From Candidatus Neoflavobacterium equi (GTDB lineage Bacteria > Bacteroidota > Bacteroidia > Flavobacteriales > Flavobacteriaceae), in contig JAGHSS010000154.1 in the NCBI GenBank assembly GCA_018065745.1, positions 1 to 13,141 of the forward strand: 13,141 bases of DNA, in the 5' to 3' direction. The notes beneath the pieces were generated by a model that saw nothing but the letters and a program-made list of their open reading frames with translations, searched no databases and was not told the origin of the DNA. This document shows positions 6,948 to 13,141 of the stretch, in pieces. The position numbers and the translations under genes are program-made. How positions within the stretch are numbered: the stretch's first letter is position 1; each line of letters opens with the position of its first letter.

Positions 6948-7698
6948 ATTTCTTTTTAAATTTAGACAAGGCTTGAACGGTAAATTCGCTCAAAGCCAAT
7001 TTGCCTGAAATTCCAGCGTTTTCATACAATAATGTGTCCCAATGATCCGTGTCTTTCCACAGTACCTTTTTCATTTCAATCAAGGCCTCTGGGTTGTACT
7101 GAGACAATTCACTGACATAAGCGTTCAATGCTTCGTCCATTTGATCTGCTGTAGCAAAAATCTTTTGGTACAATCCTTTGTCAAATGCCCATTGTGCAGA
7201 CATCCAATCATTAGGAGCCAAGCTCATGCTTGCCATAGCCGTTTTTCCGATTTTTCTACTCACTGCAGGTTCAATCACAAATGGTCCCAAGCCAATAGCC
7301 AACTCGCTGAGTTTGATCATTGCCTTAGCAGTTGCAAACGTGTAATCACAAGCAGCAGCCAGTCCAACACCGCCTCCAACAGCCTTACCTTGAATTCTTC
7401 CCACAATGATGTTTTTACTGCTGCGCATCGCATTGATCACGCGTGCAAATCCTGAAAAGAATTCTTTCCCAGTCTCAAAGTCTTGAATAGATAACAGCTC
7501 ATCAAAAGAAGCACCTGCACAAAAGGCACCACTTCCTGTACTTTTCAGTACAATAACCGTTACTTCTTTATTGTTGTTTAAAACCTCTATAGCGTTGGCC
7601 AAAGCCTTTAGTTGTGTACTTGGAAATGAATTACTCGCAGGATGTTCAAAAACAATCGTTGCAACCCTGTCGGTAATTATAGTTTCAATACTTCCCAT
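6946..7698 (-). CDS. Enoyl-CoA hydratase/isomerase (crotonase) family protein
   Basis: A 250-residue crotonase-fold protein acting on an acyl-CoA thioester. The oxyanion-hole segments are present: AFCAGASFDE (58-67) and GKAVGGGVGL (104-113). Of the two catalytic glutamates of classical enoyl-CoA hydratase, the Glu164 equivalent is kept as E132 (LSELAIGLGPF). The Glu144 equivalent is G112, at the same 20-residue spacing. The usual IPGxGGTQRL stretch is replaced by GLGPFVIEPAVSRKIGK. This argues against assigning plain beta-oxidation hydratase activity; a delta-isomerase or a branched-chain (methylglutaconyl-CoA-like) role is possible. The C-terminal helical part (200-250) is normal and the length is slightly short for the family. 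It sits 83 bases downstream of the large outer-membrane gene on the same strand with no terminator between them, so co-transcription is possible. I see no exact TAnnTTTG in that gap. Confidence 0.88.
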   Translation of the reverse strand: MGSIETIITDRVATIVFEHPASNSFPSTQLKALANAIEVLNNNKEVTVIVLKSTGSGAFCAGASFDELLSIQDFETGKEFFSGFARVINAMRSSKNIIVGRIQGKAVGGGVGLAAACDYTFATAKAMIKLSELAIGLGPFVIEPAVSRKIGKTAMASMSLAPNDWMSAQWAFDKGLYQKIFATADQMDEALNAYVSELSQYNPEALIEMKKVLWKDTDHWDTLLYENAGISGKLALSEFTVQALSKFKKK

Positions 7699-7781
7699 AA
7701 TATTTTTTAGTTCGTTTGGTATTTCAAATTAATGCTTTTTTTTTATTATTCTAAATTATTTTCACAACAATTCAATAATAG

Positions 7782-10700
7782 TTAAAAAAATGCGCGCAAT
7801 TGTACATTACCTGTGTGAATCATTTGTGTCTCCTCAGACTTTCTTCCCTGATAGTTGATGTTGATGTCCAGATATTGCGTCAGGTTTTTTTGTAAAAGCA
7901 AACGCCAGGTCATGTTGTTCCCGTCTTGTAATCCCTCCATCATCTGGTAGGAAGCGGCACTAAAGGAATTTCCTGTAAATTGATTTTTCAAAAACGCCAG
8001 TTCTCCATTCACAGTGAATTTTGCTACAGAAGCATAATTAAAGGTAGTGCTCAATTTACTTTGTTTCAATTGTTCTTTACCCGTCCACAGGTTCTCAACC
8101 TGTTTGTAGTTGTAATTAAAATTCCAACTCGCGTTGTTGTTGAAGATAATCCCAAAACTTGGCCCACCTTGACCTCCTTTAATTTTATAGTTTTTACTGG
8201 CATAATTTTCAGAGATGGTTTCCACAGCAATGCTGTTTGCATTCAATCCCAACAGCCAAGTCTTGTATATTAAATGTGAAAATTGATATTGATGTGCGGT
8301 GGAACGCATTTCTTGGCTTCCAATGCTCAATAAATTTTTAGAGGCATTACTCAAAAAAGTATAAGTATTGCTGTATCGCTGAATCCCCCTGTTGAAATAT
8401 AGGGAATTGCGCCAGCTGGAATTCAACCCGACCACCTGATCCGATGTTCCAAAAAATGGATTCAAGTCAATGTCATTCCCCTCTTTGAGTACCTTTCTGT
8501 CCAGTGTTACACTGGTTTGATTGTGAAATTTGCTCCAGAATTTTTTAAATCCGGTGTCATTCATCCACACACTAGGGTTCCAAGTTAAACTTTGAGAAAA
8601 CCTGTTCTGATGTGTTTTCAGATACACCTGATTGGGTAAAAATACTCGCACATATTTGGCTTGGTCAGGAAAGAGTGCCACCTCAAATTCTTCCAGTTCC
8701 TGAAGTCCATTTGCGTTGTAGTCAATCCACATAAACGCACCTTGTCCAGGTTCCACTTCCAGATAAGTGAATTCTTGTTGAGCCAATGTTCCAGAAGAGG
8801 TTTCATATACTGTGGCAGACTGCAACAACTGATTCCAAAATTGGGTACTGTAGGAAACCCGAGAATTTAGGGAAGGTTCCTTTGCAGCTTCTCCTTCTTT
8901 GTCAAGCACCCTATAGTTGGCATATACAGACAAATCACTTCTGTCATTTTGTATGATTTTTGAATTGATATAAAAGGCGTTGGAATGATTCACACGTGTC
9001 AACATGCCGTTTCTCAAACTGTCATTCACACGGTGTAAGTAACCCAATTCACCAAAAATTCCATCTTTGTTACCACGGCCAATTTTCACCCCATATTCAC
9101 TAAAGCGCTGACTCAGCCCTGTGAGTTTCTGCGTTTCCAATACGGTCTCTTGATTGTCCTCCATATTAAAAGAACCGCCAACCCAGTTTTTGCCAAATTC
9201 ATATAATCCCGTAGTCGATGAACGTATGAATTTGGAAGTGTTCCACTGTGATTTGGAATTCATAACACTGTTGTTCGTTGTTATGTGCATGTTTTTACTG
9301 TCCCATCTCCCGTCCAATAGATGCCTAGTTCCAGAAAAATTGGAACTGTAGTCTAACTTTTCAATTTGATAATTCACCAAGGCTTTTTGAGGCAATATGG
9401 CCTGTATGCCCCCTTTGATCAAAGATTGATTCCCGCTTGTGATGCCTGTGTTCCAATCTCTTTCAAACTCAATCCCATAGATGCGTTCCACCGTTTTAAA
9501 GGATGATTCCAAAAAGTTGTAATGACCTTCCAAATTGATTTTCCACTGCTTGTCTAATACCTGTTGTCTGACATCCAATTGGGCAGCAATCCCCTTGTTC
9601 TCACGGTCGTCAATAGTTGAAAATAAATTTTGATCGTTGTTGCTGATCCCGATTTCAAAGTTCACCTCTGTTTTCTCATTGGGATGATAGCCTCCAACCA
9701 CAGTTGCGACCTGCAGTTTTGTTGGGGGCACCAATTTGGTATACGGGATGTAATCCCCCTGTGGAATGCCATCAATAGGGGAGACGTATTGGTATATTTT
9801 TTCAACCGTTTGAGCATTTGACAATTTGTAATCCCCTTGATTTGCTCCAGCATAAGTGAAGGTCACATGGTAAAGCGTTTGGTTTTCATCCCTTGAAAAT
9901 TCAAAATACTCCAAGCCAAGAATTCCTTTTTTCTCATACAGTATTTTATTTTCTGCATAGGTGTCTACATAGGCAGAAGGAGCGTACATCAATTGAGGGT
10001 TGTTCCCAGCGTTTTGTAAAACCTTTACCTGTTCTTCAGATAAATTCTGTTGCAATGGTTGGTTTTTAATGTCGTTCTCAGCGTATAGATAAGCACCCAG
10101 GTGCCAAGATTTTTTTTCGTGTTTGACCCCGTCATACGTAACAAATCTGGAATAATTGCGCTCTGAATATTGATATTCAACCACAATACGCATTTCAGAA
10201 GTAATTGGGAATTTAGGAGTGAAGCGCACCTCACCAGCATTGTAATCAATGATGTAATCATTTGCTTCCCCGCGGGTTTTCAATACCCCGTTGACATACA
10301 CACGTTCAGAGCCAGAAATTACCAAGACATACAATTCATTCATGCTGCCTTTCAGTTTGTAAGGTCCTTGATTTCCTTCCTGTCCCACAAAGCTGGTTTT
10401 GGAATAATTCCCACGCACCAAAGCTGCAGATCCATAAAGAGAAGTGCCGTTGTTCAACTGTATGCTCGCTGCCAGCCCCTGTACTTTTTTAGAGAAGTTT
10501 AAAAAACGGGTATTCTTGTTTTCAAGAAACAAATCTCCAGCCCTTACATTCCAATTCTTGGAATACAACTCCATGAATATTTGATCAAACTCATCCAGTT
10601 TTTGTGAATAGCCCCCATCTTGAATGGGAATACTACTGTCTTGAAGAGAAGCTCTGATGTTGATGCCGTCAGACAATTGTCCGCTGATTTGTAAATCTAA

Positions 10701-11108
10701 GTTGGAATTCGTTACGGCATTTTGGTTGTTTCCCACAGTAATCCCCCTGCTGATGCTACCAGAAGTTTGAAGCCCGTCAAAAGGTTTGGTTTGTATCCGC
10801 GCATCCTCCTTTGTAGAAATGCGTTGACCCTGCTCTGTTGTGACTATTTTGGAGGGGTCATAGAAGCTGTATTTCTTGGTTAAAAATTCAGGCAGTGATG
10901 CGCTGTTTTTTTTCAAGCTGTCCTTGGAGTGTATTAGACTGTCTTTTGGAAGTATATAATCCTTATGTTTTAAAAGAGTTGTATCCTGCAGCGTCTGTTG
11001 TTTGTTTAAATCACCTTTTTGGGTTTCTGTTGCATTCTTGTGATTTTGGGACCAAACTATGCCAAAACTAAAAATAAATACAAAAGACAAAAAGTGCTTA
11101 AACGTCAT
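7782..11108 (-). CDS. Large predicted outer-membrane beta-barrel protein, uncharacterised
   Basis: A 1108-residue exported protein that I cannot name. Residues 1-21 are a signal peptide (hydrophobic FLSFVFIFSFGIV, cleavage near S20/Q21). Residues 22-105 form a polar Lys/Asp/Ser/Gln-rich linker with repeated KDSL. From about 110 on the protein consists of alternating amphipathic strands rich in Tyr, Asn, Gly and Ser. It ends in ...LRAFF, a terminal aromatic typical of outer-membrane barrels recognised by the BAM machinery. A segment at 265-312 (SERVYVNGVLKTRG, DYIIDYNAGEVRF, then EMRIVVEYQY) resembles the VxVNGxxLxxGxDYxIDYxxGxVxF pattern I associate with SprA-type Bacteroidetes surface proteins. 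At 796-807 there is an EF-hand-like loop (DYNANGLQELEE). The protein is far shorter than SprA and lacks a T9SS sorting tail. Transport, adhesion or a secretion accessory role are all possible. It has its own predicted promoter. Confidence 0.8.
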   Translation of the reverse strand: MTFKHFLSFVFIFSFGIVWSQNHKNATETQKGDLNKQQTLQDTTLLKHKDYILPKDSLIHSKDSLKKNSASLPEFLTKKYSFYDPSKIVTTEQGQRISTKEDARIQTKPFDGLQTSGSISRGITVGNNQNAVTNSNLDLQISGQLSDGINIRASLQDSSIPIQDGGYSQKLDEFDQIFMELYSKNWNVRAGDLFLENKNTRFLNFSKKVQGLAASIQLNNGTSLYGSAALVRGNYSKTSFVGQEGNQGPYKLKGSMNELYVLVISGSERVYVNGVLKTRGEANDYIIDYNAGEVRFTPKFPITSEMRIVVEYQYSERNYSRFVTYDGVKHEKKSWHLGAYLYAENDIKNQPLQQNLSEEQVKVLQNAGNNPQLMYAPSAYVDTYAENKILYEKKGILGLEYFEFSRDENQTLYHVTFTYAGANQGDYKLSNAQTVEKIYQYVSPIDGIPQGDYIPYTKLVPPTKLQVATVVGGYHPNEKTEVNFEIGISNNDQNLFSTIDDRENKGIAAQLDVRQQVLDKQWKINLEGHYNFLESSFKTVERIYGIEFERDWNTGITSGNQSLIKGGIQAILPQKALVNYQIEKLDYSSNFSGTRHLLDGRWDSKNMHITTNNSVMNSKSQWNTSKFIRSSTTGLYEFGKNWVGGSFNMEDNQETVLETQKLTGLSQRFSEYGVKIGRGNKDGIFGELGYLHRVNDSLRNGMLTRVNHSNAFYINSKIIQNDRSDLSVYANYRVLDKEGEAAKEPSLNSRVSYSTQFWNQLLQSATVYETSSGTLAQQEFTYLEVEPGQGAFMWIDYNANGLQELEEFEVALFPDQAKYVRVFLPNQVYLKTHQNRFSQSLTWNPSVWMNDTGFKKFWSKFHNQTSVTLDRKVLKEGNDIDLNPFFGTSDQVVGLNSSWRNSLYFNRGIQRYSNTYTFLSNASKNLLSIGSQEMRSTAHQYQFSHLIYKTWLLGLNANSIAVETISENYASKNYKIKGGQGGPSFGIIFNNNASWNFNYNYKQVENLWTGKEQLKQSKLSTTFNYASVAKFTVNGELAFLKNQFTGNSFSAASYQMMEGLQDGNNMTWRLLLQKNLTQYLDININYQGRKSEETQMIHTGNVQLRAFF

Positions 11109-11128
11109 GGTAGGTTAATGAATAAAAT

Positions 11129-11161
11129 CAAAAATAAGATTTAATTTATTAATCCAACAAA
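11129..11161 (-). promoter_or_regulatory. Predicted promoter of the large outer-membrane protein gene
   Basis: Minus-strand TATTTTTG (11136 down to 11129) exactly matches TAnnTTTG. Upstream, TTTG (11161-11158) lies 21 bases away and a shifted GTTG (11158-11155) lies 18 bases away; both fit the 17-23 range for a -33 element. The leader to the ATG at 11108 would be about 15 bases. The -33 region overlaps the T-tract of the aspartate kinase terminator. Confidence 0.6.
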
Positions 11162-11191
11162 AAAGCCACAAACAATTCGTCTGTGGCTTTT
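11159..11191 (-). terminator. Rho-independent terminator of the GNAT-aspartate kinase transcript
   Basis: AAAAGCCACA (11161-11170) pairs perfectly with TGTGGCTTTT (11182-11191) around an 11-base loop. On the minus strand the stem is followed by a run of six T (11164-11159). It begins about 34 bases past the aspartate kinase stop codon. A smaller 5-bp hairpin (AGAAC/GTTCT, 11201-11214) lies between them. Confidence 0.85.
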
Positions 11192-11225
11192 GTATGTTGG
11201 AGAACGGAAGTTCTTCTGTAGTAAA

Positions 11226-12476
11226 TTATAGGGTTACCAACTGCATGGTTTCCTTGCTCATTTGTTTTACAAGAACATTTTTTCCAGCTTCTACAGCGTG
11301 TACTGCTGCTTCAGTAAAATGTCTGATGGTGTACAGAGAAACGCCCTCTGTATAGGTTACCTTGAATTTTTTAGATAGAATGGCATTTAATTCTTGGAAC
11401 TTTTCAAATTTGTCTTCCACACATATCGTAAAACTGATTGCTGTGTTCTGAATCAAACTCACCTTGATTTTATAGTTGCTCAACAAACCAAAGATTTCAC
11501 TGATGTTGTCTTCCATGATAAATGAAAAATCAATAGAAGAAAGAGAAAGCAGCAACTGATCTTTTTTCACAATGAAGCAAGAAGTTTGCGGTTCCAAGTC
11601 AGCACCTTTGGAAACCTTAGTTCCAGGCAACAAAGGGTTGATAAAAGACTTCACGTAAAGCGGAATCTCTTTTCTTTGTAGCGGTTGTAGCGTTTTTGGG
11701 TGAATGACAGAAGCACCATAGAAAGCCAACTCAATAGCTTCTCTGTATGAAATTTGATTCAACAATGTGGTGTCTTTAAAATAACGTGGATCTGCATTCA
11801 ACACCCCAGGTACGTCCTTCCAGATTGTTACACTTTCAGCATTCGTGCAGTATGCAAAAATCGCTGCGGTATAATCAGATCCCTCACGACCCAAAGTAGT
11901 AGTGAAATAATTTTCATCAGAACCAATAAAACCCTGCGTTATGTTCAGGGTATTTCTCTTTATAGTCTTGCTGATAATTTCTTGAGTTTGTTCCCAATCA
12001 ACCACAGCATCTCTGTACGTTTGATCTGTTTTAATCAAGTTGCGCACGTCAACCCATTCATTATTGATCCCTTTGTAACTAAAGTAATGTGACAAGATGG
12101 TTGTAGACAAGATCTCACCCATACTCACAATTTGGTCGTACACAAAGTTGTAATTAGGAGATTTGTTGATAACCAAAAAATGCTCCAAGTCAGAAAAGTG
12201 TTTGTTGACAGCATTAAACACCATATTGTTTGTCCCTTCAAAAAGGTCCATCATAATGGCAAGGTGGTATTCTTTAACTTCTCTAATGGCGTTTGACAAT
12301 TCTGGGGATTTTTCAAAGTAGCGCTTGACTACAACTTCCAATGCATTTGTTGTCTTGCCCATAGCAGAAACAACCAATAAAACATCGTCATAACCAACCT
12401 TTTGTAAAACGTCATAAACGTTCTCCACTCCTTCAGCATCTTTTACAGATGCACCTCCAAATTTGAAAATTCTCAT
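11226..12476 (-). CDS. lysC: Aspartate kinase (monofunctional, short Bacteroidetes type)
   Basis: A 416-residue cytoplasmic enzyme that phosphorylates aspartate to aspartyl-4-phosphate, the first step towards lysine/diaminopimelate, threonine and methionine. The amino-acid kinase domain (1 to about 290) has KFGGASV at 5-11 (family signature KFGGTSV), VVSAMGK (35-41), TTLGREGSDYTAA (193-205) and IWKDVPGVLNADPR (218-231). The C-terminal part (about 305-416) holds two ACT-type segments, around FSFIMEDNISEIFGLLSNY (317-335) and FKVTYTEGVSLYTIRH (371-386), so allosteric feedback is likely; the ligand cannot be read off. No homoserine dehydrogenase is fused. It follows the GNAT gene after 34 bases and ends before a strong terminator. 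The symbol is by family; paralogues may exist elsewhere in the genome. Confidence 0.9.
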   Translation of the reverse strand: MRIFKFGGASVKDAEGVENVYDVLQKVGYDDVLLVVSAMGKTTNALEVVVKRYFEKSPELSNAIREVKEYHLAIMMDLFEGTNNMVFNAVNKHFSDLEHFLVINKSPNYNFVYDQIVSMGEILSTTILSHYFSYKGINNEWVDVRNLIKTDQTYRDAVVDWEQTQEIISKTIKRNTLNITQGFIGSDENYFTTTLGREGSDYTAAIFAYCTNAESVTIWKDVPGVLNADPRYFKDTTLLNQISYREAIELAFYGASVIHPKTLQPLQRKEIPLYVKSFINPLLPGTKVSKGADLEPQTSCFIVKKDQLLLSLSSIDFSFIMEDNISEIFGLLSNYKIKVSLIQNTAISFTICVEDKFEKFQELNAILSKKFKVTYTEGVSLYTIRHFTEAAVHAVEAGKNVLVKQMSKETMQLVTL

Positions 12477-12510
12477 TATTAAAAAGTATATTAAAATATT
12501 TAATCAGACT

Positions 12511-12981
12511 TTAACGGCTCAAAAAAGCCTGTAGTCCTTGTTCATTCATTTGTACAACGCGCCAATCGTCAAAAACCTGAGCGCCTGTTTTGTTATAAAA
12601 AGCAATTGCAGGGGTATTCCAATCCAGGACAGCCCACTCCACGCGTTTTACTCCTTCATTTTGGGCTTCTTCCATAATTTTTTGATATAGAGCAGAACCA
12701 ACACCGTGAGATCTGTGTTTTTCAGTTACAATCAAATCCTCCAAGTGGATTGTTTTTCCTTTCCAGGTGGAATATCTAAAATAGTAGAGCGCCACACCAA
12801 CAAGAACATCGTTGACCAATGCCACATAGGTGTGAAATAGCGGAACCGTTCCAAATCCATCCTTTATTAAATCACCCACTGTGATCTCAACTGCATCCGG
12901 TTCTTTTTCAAAAACGGCAAGTTCTTGAATCAGCTCCAATACAGCCTTCATATCTTCAGGTCTTCCTACTCTAATTTGCAT
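12511..12981 (-). CDS. GNAT family N-acetyltransferase resembling diamine (spermidine/spermine) acetyltransferase
   Basis: A 156-residue acetyl-CoA-dependent acetyltransferase. The acetyl-CoA pyrophosphate-binding motif is RSHGVGS (90-96), fitting RxxGxG. Several segments resemble human SSAT1/SSAT2: DLIKDGFG (37-44), ALYYFRYSTWKGKTIHLED (64-82) against AMYYFTYDPWIGKLLYLED, the AIAFYNKTGA stretch (125-134) with Y129 as likely general acid, and W140 before RVVQM. It probably acetylates a polyamine, thialysine-like amine or other small primary amine. Family membership is certain; substrate is inferred only from resemblance. It is the first gene of a transcript that continues into aspartate kinase. 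A -7 element and an inverted repeat lie upstream of its ATG. Confidence 0.85.
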   Translation of the reverse strand: MQIRVGRPEDMKAVLELIQELAVFEKEPDAVEITVGDLIKDGFGTVPLFHTYVALVNDVLVGVALYYFRYSTWKGKTIHLEDLIVTEKHRSHGVGSALYQKIMEEAQNEGVKRVEWAVLDWNTPAIAFYNKTGAQVFDDWRVVQMNEQGLQAFLSR

Positions 12982-12996
12982 ATTTATTCACAATAT

Positions 12997-13013
12997 TCTA
13001 TCATTTTGATAGA
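12997..13013. repeat. Inverted repeat in the leader of the GNAT gene
   Basis: A perfect 7-bp palindrome, TCTATCA (12997-13003) and TGATAGA (13007-13013), with a 3-base TTT spacer. It lies between the predicted -7 element (13024-13031) and the ATG at 12981, at or just after the expected transcription start. It could be an operator for a dimeric repressor or a leader hairpin; no T-tract follows on the minus strand, so it is not an obvious terminator. Confidence 0.5.
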
Positions 13014-13023
13014 TTTTAAAAAA

Positions 13024-13031
13024 CAAAAATA
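13024..13031 (-). promoter_or_regulatory. Predicted promoter of the GNAT-aspartate kinase operon, -7 element
   Basis: Minus-strand TATTTTTG exactly matches TAnnTTTG. No exact -33 TTTG is present; TTTA lies about 16 bases upstream. The leader to the ATG at 12981 would be about 37 bases, longer than for the other genes here, and holds the palindrome at 12997-13013. Confidence 0.45.
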
Positions 13032-13141
13032 AGTATAAATTGTATGCTAAAGTCTCTTTGCCAAAAAAAATAACATACTCCATATCTGCTTGTTTAAGAC
13101 ACGGTTTAATTGCCCTTTTAAAATTTATATAACATTTAAAT
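13032..13141. other. Non-coding right edge of the window
   Basis: AT-rich sequence upstream of the GNAT promoter with no supportable reading frame. On the plus strand TCTCTTTG (13053-13060) matches TAnnTTTG at seven of eight positions and could serve a divergent gene beyond the window. No matching -33 element is visible, so it is not called as a promoter. Confidence 0.4.

Noticed and set aside
7042..7455. 137-residue open frame on the plus strand opposite the crotonase gene
   Set aside because: Rich in Cys, His and Ser with no domain pattern. It lies antisense to conserved crotonase motifs, so it is a shadow frame.
10170..10502. 110-residue plus-strand frame inside the outer-membrane protein gene
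   Set aside because: No family resemblance and no upstream promoter. The opposite frame has a coherent signal peptide and strand pattern over 1108 residues.
11198..11216. Small hairpin AGAAC-GGAA-GTTCT as a functional RNA
   Set aside because: Only five firm base pairs directly after a stop codon, with no T-tract. Not enough to call a feature.
12482..12489. TACTTTTT as a separate promoter for aspartate kinase
   Set aside because: It lacks the final G of TAnnTTTG and would place transcription start on the ATG itself. Co-transcription with the GNAT gene is simpler.
1..13141. Search for mobile elements, CRISPR arrays, tRNA/rRNA, toxin-antitoxin or defence systems
   Set aside because: No terminal inverted repeats, transposase motifs, repeat-spacer patterns or RNA gene signatures were seen, and gene content is ordinary chromosomal.

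Overview
The window looks like chromosomal DNA from a marine or freshwater Flavobacteriia-type Bacteroidetes. It is AT-rich. One gene encodes a secreted protein ending in a type IX secretion (T9SS) type A sorting domain. No purine-rich Shine-Dalgarno sequences stand out ahead of the starts, while several starts are preceded by the Bacteroidetes -7 promoter element TAnnTTTG. The gene set (short monofunctional aspartate kinase, LpxH, QueD, RibF, a large Bacteroidetes-style outer-membrane protein) also fits. Genus cannot be named from the sequence alone.

Layout, left to right. (1) 30-2012 (+) encodes an exported M43/pappalysin-like zinc metalloprotease with a T9SS sorting tail, closed by a strong terminator at 2031-2067. 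(2) 2107-4938 (+) holds ribF (TTG start), a vitamin K-dependent gamma-carboxylase (GGCX) homologue overlapping ribF by 4 bp (ATGA), and a small FMN-binding split-barrel protein. They run into a bidirectional terminator at 4948-4976. (3) From the other side, queD and lpxH (-, 6192 to 4975, 3-nt gap) end in the same terminator. (4) A divergent promoter region at 6193-6291 separates queD from an EGLN/PHD-like 2-oxoglutarate prolyl hydroxylase (6292-6903, +). (5) 6946-7698 (-) is a crotonase-fold enzyme lacking one of the two usual catalytic glutamates. (6) 7782-11108 (-) is a 1108-residue predicted outer-membrane beta-barrel protein that I cannot name. (7) 11226-12981 (-) is a GNAT acetyltransferase resembling spermidine/spermine acetyltransferase, followed by aspartate kinase and a terminator whose T-tract abuts the promoter of the large outer-membrane gene.

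How the genes work together. Most are housekeeping: flavin cofactor synthesis, lipid A synthesis, queuosine synthesis and aspartate-family amino acid synthesis. RibF, the carboxylase homologue and the FMN-type protein form a neighbourhood that is thematically about flavin and quinone redox chemistry, but only the ribF-carboxylase coupling is directly visible. I see no phage, IS element, CRISPR array, tRNA, rRNA or defence system, and no intergenic gap reaches 300 bases. The most interesting items are the full-length bacterial GGCX homologue, the PHD2-like prolyl hydroxylase, the uncharacterised 1108-residue surface protein with an EF-hand-like loop, and an identical 10-base promoter core ahead of three minus-strand genes. 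I found no convincing wholly new system.
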